A stretch of 64,000 nt of DNA from Watersipora subatra (Eukaryota; Bryozoa; Gymnolaemata; Cheilostomatida; Watersiporidae): positions 57,347,302-57,411,301 of the forward strand of contig NC_088715.1 of assembly GCF_963576615.1 (NCBI RefSeq), read 5' to 3'. The notes beneath the pieces were generated by a model. That model had not been told where the DNA came from, searched no databases, and was given only the letters and a program-made list of their open reading frames with translations. Position 1 is the first letter of the stretch. Each line of letters opens with the position of its first letter. This document shows, piece after piece, positions 8,758 through 22,417 of the stretch. The position numbers were made by a program, and so were the translations under genes.

Positions 8758-9259
8758 ATCGCTTCTCGGCCTATTGGCTAAGATCAAAGTGTAGCATTCG
8801 TGCTGCACGGCGGTCTTGCAGGTGTTTCATTGCACAGCCCCCCGAAACACCCGCGTGGCAGGCGAGCGGTCACATCCGGGCCCGCACTAGGGATTCCCAC
8901 CCGGGGTGCCGGTCAGGCCAGAGCATTCAAATGCTCCACGAGTCCTTGGAAGTTTCGGTGGTCGTTGTACCTCGGACATTCGTGATGACCTGGCAAGGTA
9001 AATTACCGCCCTGCAATAAATTCCAGGGGTTGACAACCCTTGGGGGGCTGACTTTGGCGAAAAGCCAATATCGTCGAGGTCAGCCCCACTCCATGTCATA
9101 AAACAGGAGTATCTGTTCTAATCAGTTTAATATCTGATTCGCGGCGCATCGCGCCGCTACGATATTAATCTGATTTTTGGAACGAGATGGAGCGCGGAAG
9201 CTTGCTTCGGCTCCGTCACGGGTTGTCTCGGTATCGCAGTACCTCCGAGCACGGCCCAC
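8758..9259 (+). ncRNA. RNU2: U2 snRNA gene, copy 6, intron-bearing (beta)
   Basis: Exons 8758-8792 and 9108-9259. First copy with the beta intron, and the unit with the shortest (TA)n tract. Confidence 0.95.
8793..9107 (+). mobile_element. Group I-like intron in U2 copy 6 (beta, 315 nt)
   Basis: The beta form differs from alpha by one extra G (six-G run) and GACTTTGG for GACCTTGG. The C-to-T change turns a G-C pair of the 11-bp 3' helix into a G.U wobble, so that helix is kept. Confidence 0.8.
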
Positions 9260-9881
9260 TCCCCTCGTCGGGAGGCACGAAACGAAAGATAAACTGAACC
9301 TACCTACTCGCCTACCTACTCGCCTACCTACCTACCTACCTACCTACCTACCCACGCGCCTACCGGAAAAAAATCTTTTGCCGCGAGGCGGCGCTTTAAA
9401 TTAACGCGCTTAGCGCGTAAATTCTTCCCGAATTCGCGAAAAAAACGACGCGGAGCGCGAGGGGGACAGCTCCGATTTTAACTAGGCGAAAAGCGTGAAA
9501 GCGAGGCGCCGGCGACTACGCGGGCGCTTCTTCGACGCCCGTTAGCCGCGCCGACTAGCGTTCGCCGCGATCGAGCGCCCGTTTCGCGCGCGTTCGCTTT
9601 CGACTAAGCGCTCAGCCGTCGCTCCGAAACTTTCGTCGCCGCCTCCGCCCTCGCCCTCTTTCCCCGGTCACGCGCTCGCGCATCGCCAGCCCTTCGCCTA
9701 CGTTTATTTCTATAGACGTTGGGTGTTGGGTGTTGGGGTGAGCGAGTGGCGAGCGGACAGACGAGAGACCGCAAAGGTTTCGTTCGGGGCGGAAATCGCC
9801 CGAGACGAACCGACCCGTTCTATCTACGCGCTTCTTTAGTAGTCGAAAACTACGAATAATGAAAACTTTTATCTACATTTG

Positions 9882-9918
<37 letters not shown>

Positions 9919-10533
9919 CAGAAATAGCCTTAACGAAGGGCGGGGAGGGGGAGGGGGGGACGACTTCGAAAGAATGACCAAGACGAGTAGACTCCTCGCT
10001 ACTCTACCCGCGACGAGATTAGAAGCGTTATTACGTAACTAGCTAGGAGAAACGAAAAGGCTAGCACTCGCGTATAGGCTTAACGAAGAGAGGGAGACGA
10101 CTTCGAAAGAGAAAGGCCGGTGAGAATAGCTTCGGTACTACCCGCGTCGAGATTAGAAGCGTTATTACGTAACTAGCTAGGAGAAGCGAATAGGCCACTC
10201 TCGGCGCGCGCGAATGCCGAAATCCTTTAATTACATCTATACCGTAAAGAGAGTAAAGGCGAATCTAAAAGTTTTCTAAATACGCCGAAGGGAGTTTAAA
10301 AGTTGGCGCTTTCGCGCCAGTTACTGAACGGGACGAGCGAGAGACCGACTCCGAACTAGTCGAGGTAGGCCGGACCGCTTCGGCGAGACGGGCGGACCGG
10401 AAAAAACGCGACTAGTCTTCGGCCCCGGCGAGGCCTCTCGGTTTCTTCGAGCGGCTCGTTCGCCCTAAACGGGGACACTCGCTCGGCGGCGAATCGGCCG
10501 CGACTGAGCGACGGACGGCCGTCCGGGCAATTT

Positions 10534-11034
10534 ATCGCTTCTCGGCCTATTGGCTAAGATCAAAGTGTAGCATTCGTGCTGCACGGCGGTCTTGCAGGTG
10601 TTTCATTGCACAGCCCCCCGAAACACCCGCGTGGCAGGCGAGCGGTCACATCCGGGCCCGCACTAGGGATTCCCACCCGGGGTGCCGGTCAGGCCAGAGC
10701 ATTCAAATGCTCCACGAGTCCTTGGAAGTTTCGGTGGTCGTTGTACCTCGGACATTCGTGATGACCTGGCAAGGTAAATTACCGCCCTGCAATAAATTCC
10801 AGGGGTTGACAACCCTTGGGGGCTGACCTTGGCGAAAAGCCAATATCGTCGAGGTCAGCCCCACTCCATGTCATAAAACAGGAGTATCTGTTCTAATCAG
10901 TTTAATATCTGATTCGCGGCGCATCGCGCCGCTACGATATTAATCTGATTTTTGGAACGAGATGGAGCGCGGAAGCTTGCTTCGGCTCCGTCACGGGTTG
11001 TCCCGGTATCGCAGTACCTCCGAGCACGGCCCAC
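10534..11034 (+). ncRNA. RNU2: U2 snRNA gene, copy 7, intron-bearing (alpha), stem-loop IV variant
   Basis: Exons 10534-10568 and 10883-11034. It is the only copy in which I see an exon substitution: T to C at 11003 in the 5' strand of stem-loop IV, replacing a U-A pair by C/A. Possibly a slightly impaired copy. Confidence 0.95.
10569..10882 (+). mobile_element. Group I-like intron in U2 copy 7 (alpha, 314 nt)
   Basis: Last alpha copy in the window. It sits between beta copies 6 and 8, so alpha and beta introns are interleaved. Confidence 0.8.
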
Positions 11035-11654
11035 TCCCCTCGTCGGGAGGCACGAAACGAAAGATAAACTGAACCTACCTACTCGCCTACCTACTCGCCT
11101 ACCTACCTACCTACCTACCTACCTACCCACGCGCCTACCGGAAAAAAATCTTTTGCCGCGAGGCGGCGCTTTAAATTAACGCGCTTAGCGCGTAAATTCT
11201 TCCCGAATTCGCGAAAAAAACGACGCGGAGCGCGAGGGGGACAGCTCCGATTTTAACTAGGCGAAAAGCGTGAAAGCGAGGCGCCGGCGACTACGCGGGC
11301 GCTTCTTCGACGCCCGTTAGCCGCGCCGACTAGCGTTCGCCGCGATCGAGCGCCCGTTTCGCGCGCGTTCGCTTTCGACTAAGCGCTCAGCCGTCGCTCC
11401 GAAACTTTCGTCGCCGCCTCCGCCCTCGCCCTCTTTCCCCGGTCACGCGCTCGCGCATCGCCAGCCCTTCGCCTACGTTTATTTCTATAGACGTTGGGTG
11501 TTGGGTGTTGGGGTGAGCGAGTGGCGAGCGGACAGACGAGAGACCGCAAAGGTTTCGTTCGGGGCGGAAATCGCCCGAGACGAACCGACCCGTTCTATCT
11601 ACGCGCTTCTTTAGTAGTCGAAAACTACGAATAATGAAAACTTTTATCTACATT

Positions 11655-11701
<47 letters not shown>

Positions 11702-12316
11702 CAGAAATAGCCTTAACGAAGGGCGGGGAGGGGGAGGGGGGGACGACTTCGAAAGAATGACCAAGACGAGTAGACTCCTCGCTACTCTACCCGCGACGAG
11801 ATTAGAAGCGTTATTACGTAACTAGCTAGGAGAAACGAAAAGGCTAGCACTCGCGTATAGGCTTAACGAAGAGAGGGAGACGACTTCGAAAGAGAAAGGC
11901 CGGTGAGAATAGCTTCGGTACTACCCGCGTCGAGATTAGAAGCGTTATTACGTAACTAGCTAGGAGAAGCGAATAGGCCACTCTCGGCGCGCGCGAATGC
12001 CGAAATCCTTTAATTACATCTATACCGTAAAGAGAGTAAAGGCGAATCTAAAAGTTTTCTAAATACGCCGAAGGGAGTTTAAAAGTTGGCGCTTTCGCGC
12101 CAGTTACTGAACGGGACGAGCGAGAGACCGACTCCGAACTAGTCGAGGTAGGCCGGACCGCTTCGGCGAGACGGGCGGACCGGAAAAAACGCGACTAGTC
12201 TTCGGCCCCGGCGAGGCCTCTCGGTTTCTTCGAGCGGCTCGTTCGCCCTAAACGGGGACACTCGCTCGGCGGCGAATCGGCCGCGACTGAGCGACGGACG
12301 GCCGTCCGGGCAATTT

Positions 12317-12818
12317 ATCGCTTCTCGGCCTATTGGCTAAGATCAAAGTGTAGCATTCGTGCTGCACGGCGGTCTTGCAGGTGTTTCATTGCACAGCCCC
12401 CCGAAACACCCGCGTGGCAGGCGAGCGGTCACATCCGGGCCCGCACTAGGGATTCCCACCCGGGGTGCCGGTCAGGCCAGAGCATTCAAATGCTCCACGA
12501 GTCCTTGGAAGTTTCGGTGGTCGTTGTACCTCGGACATTCGTGATGACCTGGCAAGGTAAATTACCGCCCTGCAATAAATTCCAGGGGTTGACAACCCTT
12601 GGGGGGCTGACTTTGGCGAAAAGCCAATATCGTCGAGGTCAGCCCCACTCCATGTCATAAAACAGGAGTATCTGTTCTAATCAGTTTAATATCTGATTCG
12701 CGGCGCATCGCGCCGCTACGATATTAATCTGATTTTTGGAACGAGATGGAGCGCGGAAGCTTGCTTCGGCTCCGTCACGGGTTGTCTCGGTATCGCAGTA
12801 CCTCCGAGCACGGCCCAC
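12317..12818 (+). ncRNA. RNU2: U2 snRNA gene, copy 8, intron-bearing (beta)
   Basis: Exons 12317-12351 and 12667-12818. Start of an unbroken run of 14 beta-intron units (copies 8-21). Confidence 0.95.
12352..12666 (+). mobile_element. Group I-like intron in U2 copy 8 (beta)
   Basis: 315 nt, same beta markers as copy 6. Confidence 0.8.
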
Positions 12819-13438
12819 TCCCCTCGTCGGGAGGCACGAAACGAAAGATAAACTGAACCTACCTACTCGCCTACCTACTCGCCTACCTACCTACCTACCT
12901 ACCTACCTACCCACGCGCCTACCGGAAAAAAATCTTTTGCCGCGAGGCGGCGCTTTAAATTAACGCGCTTAGCGCGTAAATTCTTCCCGAATTCGCGAAA
13001 AAAACGACGCGGAGCGCGAGGGGGACAGCTCCGATTTTAACTAGGCGAAAAGCGTGAAAGCGAGGCGCCGGCGACTACGCGGGCGCTTCTTCGACGCCCG
13101 TTAGCCGCGCCGACTAGCGTTCGCCGCGATCGAGCGCCCGTTTCGCGCGCGTTCGCTTTCGACTAAGCGCTCAGCCGTCGCTCCGAAACTTTCGTCGCCG
13201 CCTCCGCCCTCGCCCTCTTTCCCCGGTCACGCGCTCGCGCATCGCCAGCCCTTCGCCTACGTTTATTTCTATAGACGTTGGGTGTTGGGTGTTGGGGTGA
13301 GCGAGTGGCGAGCGGACAGACGAGAGACCGCAAAGGTTTCGTTCGGGGCGGAAATCGCCCGAGACGAACCGACCCGTTCTATCTACGCGCTTCTTTAGTA
13401 GTCGAAAACTACGAATAATGAAAACTTTTATCTACATT

Positions 13439-13485
<47 letters not shown>

Positions 13486-14100
13486 CAGAAATAGCCTTAA
13501 CGAAGGGCGGGGAGGGGGAGGGGGGGACGACTTCGAAAGAATGACCAAGACGAGTAGACTCCTCGCTACTCTACCCGCGACGAGATTAGAAGCGTTATTA
13601 CGTAACTAGCTAGGAGAAACGAAAAGGCTAGCACTCGCGTATAGGCTTAACGAAGAGAGGGAGACGACTTCGAAAGAGAAAGGCCGGTGAGAATAGCTTC
13701 GGTACTACCCGCGTCGAGATTAGAAGCGTTATTACGTAACTAGCTAGGAGAAGCGAATAGGCCACTCTCGGCGCGCGCGAATGCCGAAATCCTTTAATTA
13801 CATCTATACCGTAAAGAGAGTAAAGGCGAATCTAAAAGTTTTCTAAATACGCCGAAGGGAGTTTAAAAGTTGGCGCTTTCGCGCCAGTTACTGAACGGGA
13901 CGAGCGAGAGACCGACTCCGAACTAGTCGAGGTAGGCCGGACCGCTTCGGCGAGACGGGCGGACCGGAAAAAACGCGACTAGTCTTCGGCCCCGGCGAGG
14001 CCTCTCGGTTTCTTCGAGCGGCTCGTTCGCCCTAAACGGGGACACTCGCTCGGCGGCGAATCGGCCGCGACTGAGCGACGGACGGCCGTCCGGGCAATTT

Positions 14101-14602
14101 ATCGCTTCTCGGCCTATTGGCTAAGATCAAAGTGTAGCATTCGTGCTGCACGGCGGTCTTGCAGGTGTTTCATTGCACAGCCCCCCGAAACACCCGCGTG
14201 GCAGGCGAGCGGTCACATCCGGGCCCGCACTAGGGATTCCCACCCGGGGTGCCGGTCAGGCCAGAGCATTCAAATGCTCCACGAGTCCTTGGAAGTTTCG
14301 GTGGTCGTTGTACCTCGGACATTCGTGATGACCTGGCAAGGTAAATTACCGCCCTGCAATAAATTCCAGGGGTTGACAACCCTTGGGGGGCTGACTTTGG
14401 CGAAAAGCCAATATCGTCGAGGTCAGCCCCACTCCATGTCATAAAACAGGAGTATCTGTTCTAATCAGTTTAATATCTGATTCGCGGCGCATCGCGCCGC
14501 TACGATATTAATCTGATTTTTGGAACGAGATGGAGCGCGGAAGCTTGCTTCGGCTCCGTCACGGGTTGTCTCGGTATCGCAGTACCTCCGAGCACGGCCC
14601 AC
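14101..14602 (+). ncRNA. RNU2: U2 snRNA gene, copy 9, intron-bearing (beta)
   Basis: Exons 14101-14135 and 14451-14602. Confidence 0.95.
14136..14450 (+). mobile_element. Group I-like intron in U2 copy 9 (beta)
   Basis: 315 nt, beta markers. Confidence 0.8.
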
Positions 14603-15224
14603 TCCCCTCGTCGGGAGGCACGAAACGAAAGATAAACTGAACCTACCTACTCGCCTACCTACTCGCCTACCTACCTACCTACCTACCTACCTACCCACGC
14701 GCCTACCGGAAAAAAATCTTTTGCCGCGAGGCGGCGCTTTAAATTAACGCGCTTAGCGCGTAAATTCTTCCCGAATTCGCGAAAAAAACGACGCGGAGCG
14801 CGAGGGGGACAGCTCCGATTTTAACTAGGCGAAAAGCGTGAAAGCGAGGCGCCGGCGACTACGCGGGCGCTTCTTCGACGCCCGTTAGCCGCGCCGACTA
14901 GCGTTCGCCGCGATCGAGCGCCCGTTTCGCGCGCGTTCGCTTTCGACTAAGCGCTCAGCCGTCGCTCCGAAACTTTCGTCGCCGCCTCCGCCCTCGCCCT
15001 CTTTCCCCGGTCACGCGCTCGCGCATCGCCAGCCCTTCGCCTACGTTTATTTCTATAGACGTTGGGTGTTGGGTGTTGGGGTGAGCGAGTGGCGAGCGGA
15101 CAGACGAGAGACCGCAAAGGTTTCGTTCGGGGCGGAAATCGCCCGAGACGAACCGACCCGTTCTATCTACGCGCTTCTTTAGTAGTCGAAAACTACGAAT
15201 AATGAAAACTTTTATCTACATTTG

Positions 15225-15267
<43 letters not shown>

Positions 15268-15882
15268 CAGAAATAGCCTTAACGAAGGGCGGGGAGGGGG
15301 AGGGGGGGACGACTTCGAAAGAATGACCAAGACGAGTAGACTCCTCGCTACTCTACCCGCGACGAGATTAGAAGCGTTATTACGTAACTAGCTAGGAGAA
15401 ACGAAAAGGCTAGCACTCGCGTATAGGCTTAACGAAGAGAGGGAGACGACTTCGAAAGAGAAAGGCCGGTGAGAATAGCTTCGGTACTACCCGCGTCGAG
15501 ATTAGAAGCGTTATTACGTAACTAGCTAGGAGAAGCGAATAGGCCACTCTCGGCGCGCGCGAATGCCGAAATCCTTTAATTACATCTATACCGTAAAGAG
15601 AGTAAAGGCGAATCTAAAAGTTTTCTAAATACGCCGAAGGGAGTTTAAAAGTTGGCGCTTTCGCGCCAGTTACTGAACGGGACGAGCGAGAGACCGACTC
15701 CGAACTAGTCGAGGTAGGCCGGACCGCTTCGGCGAGACGGGCGGACCGGAAAAAACGCGACTAGTCTTCGGCCCCGGCGAGGCCTCTCGGTTTCTTCGAG
15801 CGGCTCGTTCGCCCTAAACGGGGACACTCGCTCGGCGGCGAATCGGCCGCGACTGAGCGACGGACGGCCGTCCGGGCAATTT

Positions 15883-16384
15883 ATCGCTTCTCGGCCTATT
15901 GGCTAAGATCAAAGTGTAGCATTCGTGCTGCACGGCGGTCTTGCAGGTGTTTCATTGCACAGCCCCCCGAAACACCCGCGTGGCAGGCGAGCGGTCACAT
16001 CCGGGCCCGCACTAGGGATTCCCACCCGGGGTGCCGGTCAGGCCAGAGCATTCAAATGCTCCACGAGTCCTTGGAAGTTTCGGTGGTCGTTGTACCTCGG
16101 ACATTCGTGATGACCTGGCAAGGTAAATTACCGCCCTGCAATAAATTCCAGGGGTTGACAACCCTTGGGGGGCTGACTTTGGCGAAAAGCCAATATCGTC
16201 GAGGTCAGCCCCACTCCATGTCATAAAACAGGAGTATCTGTTCTAATCAGTTTAATATCTGATTCGCGGCGCATCGCGCCGCTACGATATTAATCTGATT
16301 TTTGGAACGAGATGGAGCGCGGAAGCTTGCTTCGGCTCCGTCACGGGTTGTCTCGGTATCGCAGTACCTCCGAGCACGGCCCAC
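15883..16384 (+). ncRNA. RNU2: U2 snRNA gene, copy 10, intron-bearing (beta)
   Basis: Exons 15883-15917 and 16233-16384. Confidence 0.95.
15918..16232 (+). mobile_element. Group I-like intron in U2 copy 10 (beta)
   Basis: 315 nt, beta markers. Confidence 0.8.
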
Positions 16385-17004
16385 TCCCCTCGTCGGGAGG
16401 CACGAAACGAAAGATAAACTGAACCTACCTACTCGCCTACCTACTCGCCTACCTACCTACCTACCTACCTACCTACCCACGCGCCTACCGGAAAAAAATC
16501 TTTTGCCGCGAGGCGGCGCTTTAAATTAACGCGCTTAGCGCGTAAATTCTTCCCGAATTCGCGAAAAAAACGACGCGGAGCGCGAGGGGGACAGCTCCGA
16601 TTTTAACTAGGCGAAAAGCGTGAAAGCGAGGCGCCGGCGACTACGCGGGCGCTTCTTCGACGCCCGTTAGCCGCGCCGACTAGCGTTCGCCGCGATCGAG
16701 CGCCCGTTTCGCGCGCGTTCGCTTTCGACTAAGCGCTCAGCCGTCGCTCCGAAACTTTCGTCGCCGCCTCCGCCCTCGCCCTCTTTCCCCGGTCACGCGC
16801 TCGCGCATCGCCAGCCCTTCGCCTACGTTTATTTCTATAGACGTTGGGTGTTGGGTGTTGGGGTGAGCGAGTGGCGAGCGGACAGACGAGAGACCGCAAA
16901 GGTTTCGTTCGGGGCGGAAATCGCCCGAGACGAACCGACCCGTTCTATCTACGCGCTTCTTTAGTAGTCGAAAACTACGAATAATGAAAACTTTTATCTA
17001 CATT

Positions 17005-17051
<47 letters not shown>

Positions 17052-17666
17052 CAGAAATAGCCTTAACGAAGGGCGGGGAGGGGGAGGGGGGGACGACTTC
17101 GAAAGAATGACCAAGACGAGTAGACTCCTCGCTACTCTACCCGCGACGAGATTAGAAGCGTTATTACGTAACTAGCTAGGAGAAACGAAAAGGCTAGCAC
17201 TCGCGTATAGGCTTAACGAAGAGAGGGAGACGACTTCGAAAGAGAAAGGCCGGTGAGAATAGCTTCGGTACTACCCGCGTCGAGATTAGAAGCGTTATTA
17301 CGTAACTAGCTAGGAGAAGCGAATAGGCCACTCTCGGCGCGCGCGAATGCCGAAATCCTTTAATTACATCTATACCGTAAAGAGAGTAAAGGCGAATCTA
17401 AAAGTTTTCTAAATACGCCGAAGGGAGTTTAAAAGTTGGCGCTTTCGCGCCAGTTACTGAACGGGACGAGCGAGAGACCGACTCCGAACTAGTCGAGGTA
17501 GGCCGGACCGCTTCGGCGAGACGGGCGGACCGGAAAAAACGCGACTAGTCTTCGGCCCCGGCGAGGCCTCTCGGTTTCTTCGAGCGGCTCGTTCGCCCTA
17601 AACGGGGACACTCGCTCGGCGGCGAGTCGGCCGCGACTGAGCGACGGACGGCCGTCCGGGCAATTT

Positions 17667-18168
17667 ATCGCTTCTCGGCCTATTGGCTAAGATCAAAGTG
17701 TAGCATTCGTGCTGCACGGCGGTCTTGCAGGTGTTTCATTGCACAGCCCCCCGAAACACCCGCGTGGCAGGCGAGCGGTCACATCCGGGCCCGCACTAGG
17801 GATTCCCACCCGGGGTGCCGGTCAGGCCAGAGCATTCAAATGCTCCACGAGTCCTTGGAAGTTTCGGTGGTCGTTGTACCTCGGACATTCGTGATGACCT
17901 GGCAAGGTAAATTACCGCCCTGCAATAAATTCCAGGGGTTGACAACCCTTGGGGGGCTGACTTTGGCGAAAAGCCAATATCGTCGAGGTCAGCCCCACTC
18001 CATGTCATAAAACAGGAGTATCTGTTCTAATCAGTTTAATATCTGATTCGCGGCGCATCGCGCCGCTACGATATTAATCTGATTTTTGGAACGAGATGGA
18101 GCGCGGAAGCTTGCTTCGGCTCCGTCACGGGTTGTCTCGGTATCGCAGTACCTCCGAGCACGGCCCAC
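17667..18168 (+). ncRNA. RNU2: U2 snRNA gene, copy 11, intron-bearing (beta)
   Basis: Exons 17667-17701 and 18017-18168. About 40 bp upstream it has GGCGAGTCGG instead of GGCGAATCGG, a rare variant shared only with copy 38. Confidence 0.95.
17702..18016 (+). mobile_element. Group I-like intron in U2 copy 11 (beta)
   Basis: 315 nt, beta markers. Confidence 0.8.
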
Positions 18169-18788
18169 TCCCCTCGTCGGGAGGCACGAAACGAAAGATA
18201 AACTGAACCTACCTACTCGCCTACCTACTCGCCTACCTACCTACCTACCTACCTACCTACCCACGCGCCTACCGGAAAAAAATCTTTTGCCGCGAGGCGG
18301 CGCTTTAAATTAACGCGCTTAGCGCGTAAATTCTTCCCGAATTCGCGAAAAAAACGACGCGGAGCGCGAGGGGGACAGCTCCGATTTTAACTAGGCGAAA
18401 AGCGTGAAAGCGAGGCGCCGGCGACTACGCGGGCGCTTCTTCGACGCCCGTTAGCCGCGCCGACTAGCGTTCGCCGCGATCGAGCGCCCGTTTCGCGCGC
18501 GTTCGCTTTCGACTAAGCGCTCAGCCGTCGCTCCGAAACTTTCGTCGCCGCCTCCGCCCTCGCCCTCTTTCCCCGGTCACGCGCTCGCGCATCGCCAGCC
18601 CTTCGCCTACGTTTATTTCTATAGACGTTGGGTGTTGGGTGTTGGGGTGAGCGAGTGGCGAGCGGACAGACGAGAGACCGCAAAGGTTTCGTTCGGGGCG
18701 GAAATCGCCCGAGACGAACCGACCCGTTCTATCTACGCGCTTCTTTAGTAGTCGAAAACTACGAATAATGAAAACTTTTATCTACATT

Positions 18789-18849
<61 letters not shown>

Positions 18850-19464
18850 CAGAAATAGCCTTAACGAAGGGCGGGGAGGGGGAGGGGGGGACGACTTCGA
18901 AAGAATGACCAAGACGAGTAGACTCCTCGCTACTCTACCCGCGACGAGATTAGAAGCGTTATTACGTAACTAGCTAGGAGAAACGAAAAGGCTAGCACTC
19001 GCGTATAGGCTTAACGAAGAGAGGGAGACGACTTCGAAAGAGAAAGGCCGGTGAGAATAGCTTCGGTACTACCCGCGTCGAGATTAGAAGCGTTATTACG
19101 TAACTAGCTAGGAGAAGCGAATAGGCCACTCTCGGCGCGCGCGAATGCCGAAATCCTTTAATTACATCTATACCGTAAAGAGAGTAAAGGCGAATCTAAA
19201 AGTTTTCTAAATACGCCGAAGGGAGTTTAAAAGTTGGCGCTTTCGCGCCAGTTACTGAACGGGACGAGCGAGAGACCGACTCCGAACTAGTCGAGGTAGG
19301 CCGGACCGCTTCGGCGAGACGGGCGGACCGGAAAAAACGCGACTAGTCTTCGGCCCCGGCGAGGCCTCTCGGTTTCTTCGAGCGGCTCGTTCGCCCTAAA
19401 CGGGGACACTCGCTCGGCGGCGAATCGGCCGCGACTGAGCGACGGACGGCCGTCCGGGCAATTT

Positions 19465-19966
19465 ATCGCTTCTCGGCCTATTGGCTAAGATCAAAGTGTA
19501 GCATTCGTGCTGCACGGCGGTCTTGCAGGTGTTTCATTGCACAGCCCCCCGAAACACCCGCGTGGCAGGCGAGCGGTCACATCCGGGCCCGCACTAGGGA
19601 TTCCCACCCGGGGTGCCGGTCAGGCCAGAGCATTCAAATGCTCCACGAGTCCTTGGAAGTTTCGGTGGTCGTTGTACCTCGGACATTCGTGATGACCTGG
19701 CAAGGTAAATTACCGCCCTGCAATAAATTCCAGGGGTTGACAACCCTTGGGGGGCTGACTTTGGCGAAAAGCCAATATCGTCGAGGTCAGCCCCACTCCA
19801 TGTCATAAAACAGGAGTATCTGTTCTAATCAGTTTAATATCTGATTCGCGGCGCATCGCGCCGCTACGATATTAATCTGATTTTTGGAACGAGATGGAGC
19901 GCGGAAGCTTGCTTCGGCTCCGTCACGGGTTGTCTCGGTATCGCAGTACCTCCGAGCACGGCCCAC
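19465..19966 (+). ncRNA. RNU2: U2 snRNA gene, copy 12, intron-bearing (beta)
   Basis: Exons 19465-19499 and 19815-19966. The preceding (TA)n tract is longer than in neighbouring units, giving a 1798-bp interval from copy 11. Confidence 0.95.
19500..19814 (+). mobile_element. Group I-like intron in U2 copy 12 (beta)
   Basis: 315 nt, beta markers. Confidence 0.8.
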
Positions 19967-20586
19967 TCCCCTCGTCGGGAGGCACGAAACGAAAGATAAA
20001 CTGAACCTACCTACTCGCCTACCTACTCGCCTACCTACCTACCTACCTACCTACCTACCCACGCGCCTACCGGAAAAAAATCTTTTGCCGCGAGGCGGCG
20101 CTTTAAATTAACGCGCTTAGCGCGTAAATTCTTCCCGAATTCGCGAAAAAAACGACGCGGAGCGCGAGGGGGACAGCTCCGATTTTAACTAGGCGAAAAG
20201 CGTGAAAGCGAGGCGCCGGCGACTACGCGGGCGCTTCTTCGACGCCCGTTAGCCGCGCCGACTAGCGTTCGCCGCGATCGAGCGCCCGTTTCGCGCGCGT
20301 TCGCTTTCGACTAAGCGCTCAGCCGTCGCTCCGAAACTTTCGTCGCCGCCTCCGCCCTCGCCCTCTTTCCCCGGTCACGCGCTCGCGCATCGCCAGCCCT
20401 TCGCCTACGTTTATTTCTATAGACGTTGGGTGTTGGGTGTTGGGGTGAGCGAGTGGCGAGCGGACAGACGAGAGACCGCAAAGGTTTCGTTCGGGGCGGA
20501 AATCGCCCGAGACGAACCGACCCGTTCTATCTACGCGCTTCTTTAGTAGTCGAAAACTACGAATAATGAAAACTTTTATCTACATT

Positions 20587-20633
<47 letters not shown>

Positions 20634-21248
20634 CAGAAATAGCCTTAACGAAGGGCGGGGAGGGGGAGGGGGGGACGACTTCGAAAGAATGACCAAGACG
20701 AGTAGACTCCTCGCTACTCTACCCGCGACGAGATTAGAAGCGTTATTACGTAACTAGCTAGGAGAAACGAAAAGGCTAGCACTCGCGTATAGGCTTAACG
20801 AAGAGAGGGAGACGACTTCGAAAGAGAAAGGCCGGTGAGAATAGCTTCGGTACTACCCGCGTCGAGATTAGAAGCGTTATTACGTAACTAGCTAGGAGAA
20901 GCGAATAGGCCACTCTCGGCGCGCGCGAATGCCGAAATCCTTTAATTACATCTATACCGTAAAGAGAGTAAAGGCGAATCTAAAAGTTTTCTAAATACGC
21001 CGAAGGGAGTTTAAAAGTTGGCGCTTTCGCGCCAGTTACTGAACGGGACGAGCGAGAGACCGACTCCGAACTAGTCGAGGTAGGCCGGACCGCTTCGGCG
21101 AGACGGGCGGACCGGAAAAAACGCGACTAGTCTTCGGCCCCGGCGAGGCCTCTCGGTTTCTTCGAGCGGCTCGTTCGCCCTAAACGGGGACACTCGCTCG
21201 GCGGCGAATCGGCCGCGACTGAGCGACGGACGGCCGTCCGGGCAATTT

Positions 21249-21750
21249 ATCGCTTCTCGGCCTATTGGCTAAGATCAAAGTGTAGCATTCGTGCTGCACG
21301 GCGGTCTTGCAGGTGTTTCATTGCACAGCCCCCCGAAACACCCGCGTGGCAGGCGAGCGGTCACATCCGGGCCCGCACTAGGGATTCCCACCCGGGGTGC
21401 CGGTCAGGCCAGAGCATTCAAATGCTCCACGAGTCCTTGGAAGTTTCGGTGGTCGTTGTACCTCGGACATTCGTGATGACCTGGCAAGGTAAATTACCGC
21501 CCTGCAATAAATTCCAGGGGTTGACAACCCTTGGGGGGCTGACTTTGGCGAAAAGCCAATATCGTCGAGGTCAGCCCCACTCCATGTCATAAAACAGGAG
21601 TATCTGTTCTAATCAGTTTAATATCTGATTCGCGGCGCATCGCGCCGCTACGATATTAATCTGATTTTTGGAACGAGATGGAGCGCGGAAGCTTGCTTCG
21701 GCTCCGTCACGGGTTGTCTCGGTATCGCAGTACCTCCGAGCACGGCCCAC
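21249..21750 (+). ncRNA. RNU2: U2 snRNA gene, copy 13, intron-bearing (beta)
   Basis: Exons 21249-21283 and 21599-21750. Confidence 0.95.
21284..21598 (+). mobile_element. Group I-like intron in U2 copy 13 (beta)
   Basis: 315 nt, beta markers. Confidence 0.8.
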
Positions 21751-22370
21751 TCCCCTCGTCGGGAGGCACGAAACGAAAGATAAACTGAACCTACCTACTC
21801 GCCTACCTACTCGCCTACCTACCTACCTACCTACCTACCTACCCACGCGCCTACCGGAAAAAAATCTTTTGCCGCGAGGCGGCGCTTTAAATTAACGCGC
21901 TTAGCGCGTAAATTCTTCCCGAATTCGCGAAAAAAACGACGCGGAGCGCGAGGGGGACAGCTCCGATTTTAACTAGGCGAAAAGCGTGAAAGCGAGGCGC
22001 CGGCGACTACGCGGGCGCTTCTTCGACGCCCGTTAGCCGCGCCGACTAGCGTTCGCCGCGATCGAGCGCCCGTTTCGCGCGCGTTCGCTTTCGACTAAGC
22101 GCTCAGCCGTCGCTCCGAAACTTTCGTCGCCGCCTCCGCCCTCGCCCTCTTTCCCCGGTCACGCGCTCGCGCATCGCCAGCCCTTCGCCTACGTTTATTT
22201 CTATAGACGTTGGGTGTTGGGTGTTGGGGTGAGCGAGTGGCGAGCGGACAGACGAGAGACCGCAAAGGTTTCGTTCGGGGCGGAAATCGCCCGAGACGAA
22301 CCGACCCGTTCTATCTACGCGCTTCTTTAGTAGTCGAAAACTACGAATAATGAAAACTTTTATCTACATT

Positions 22371-22417
<47 letters not shown>

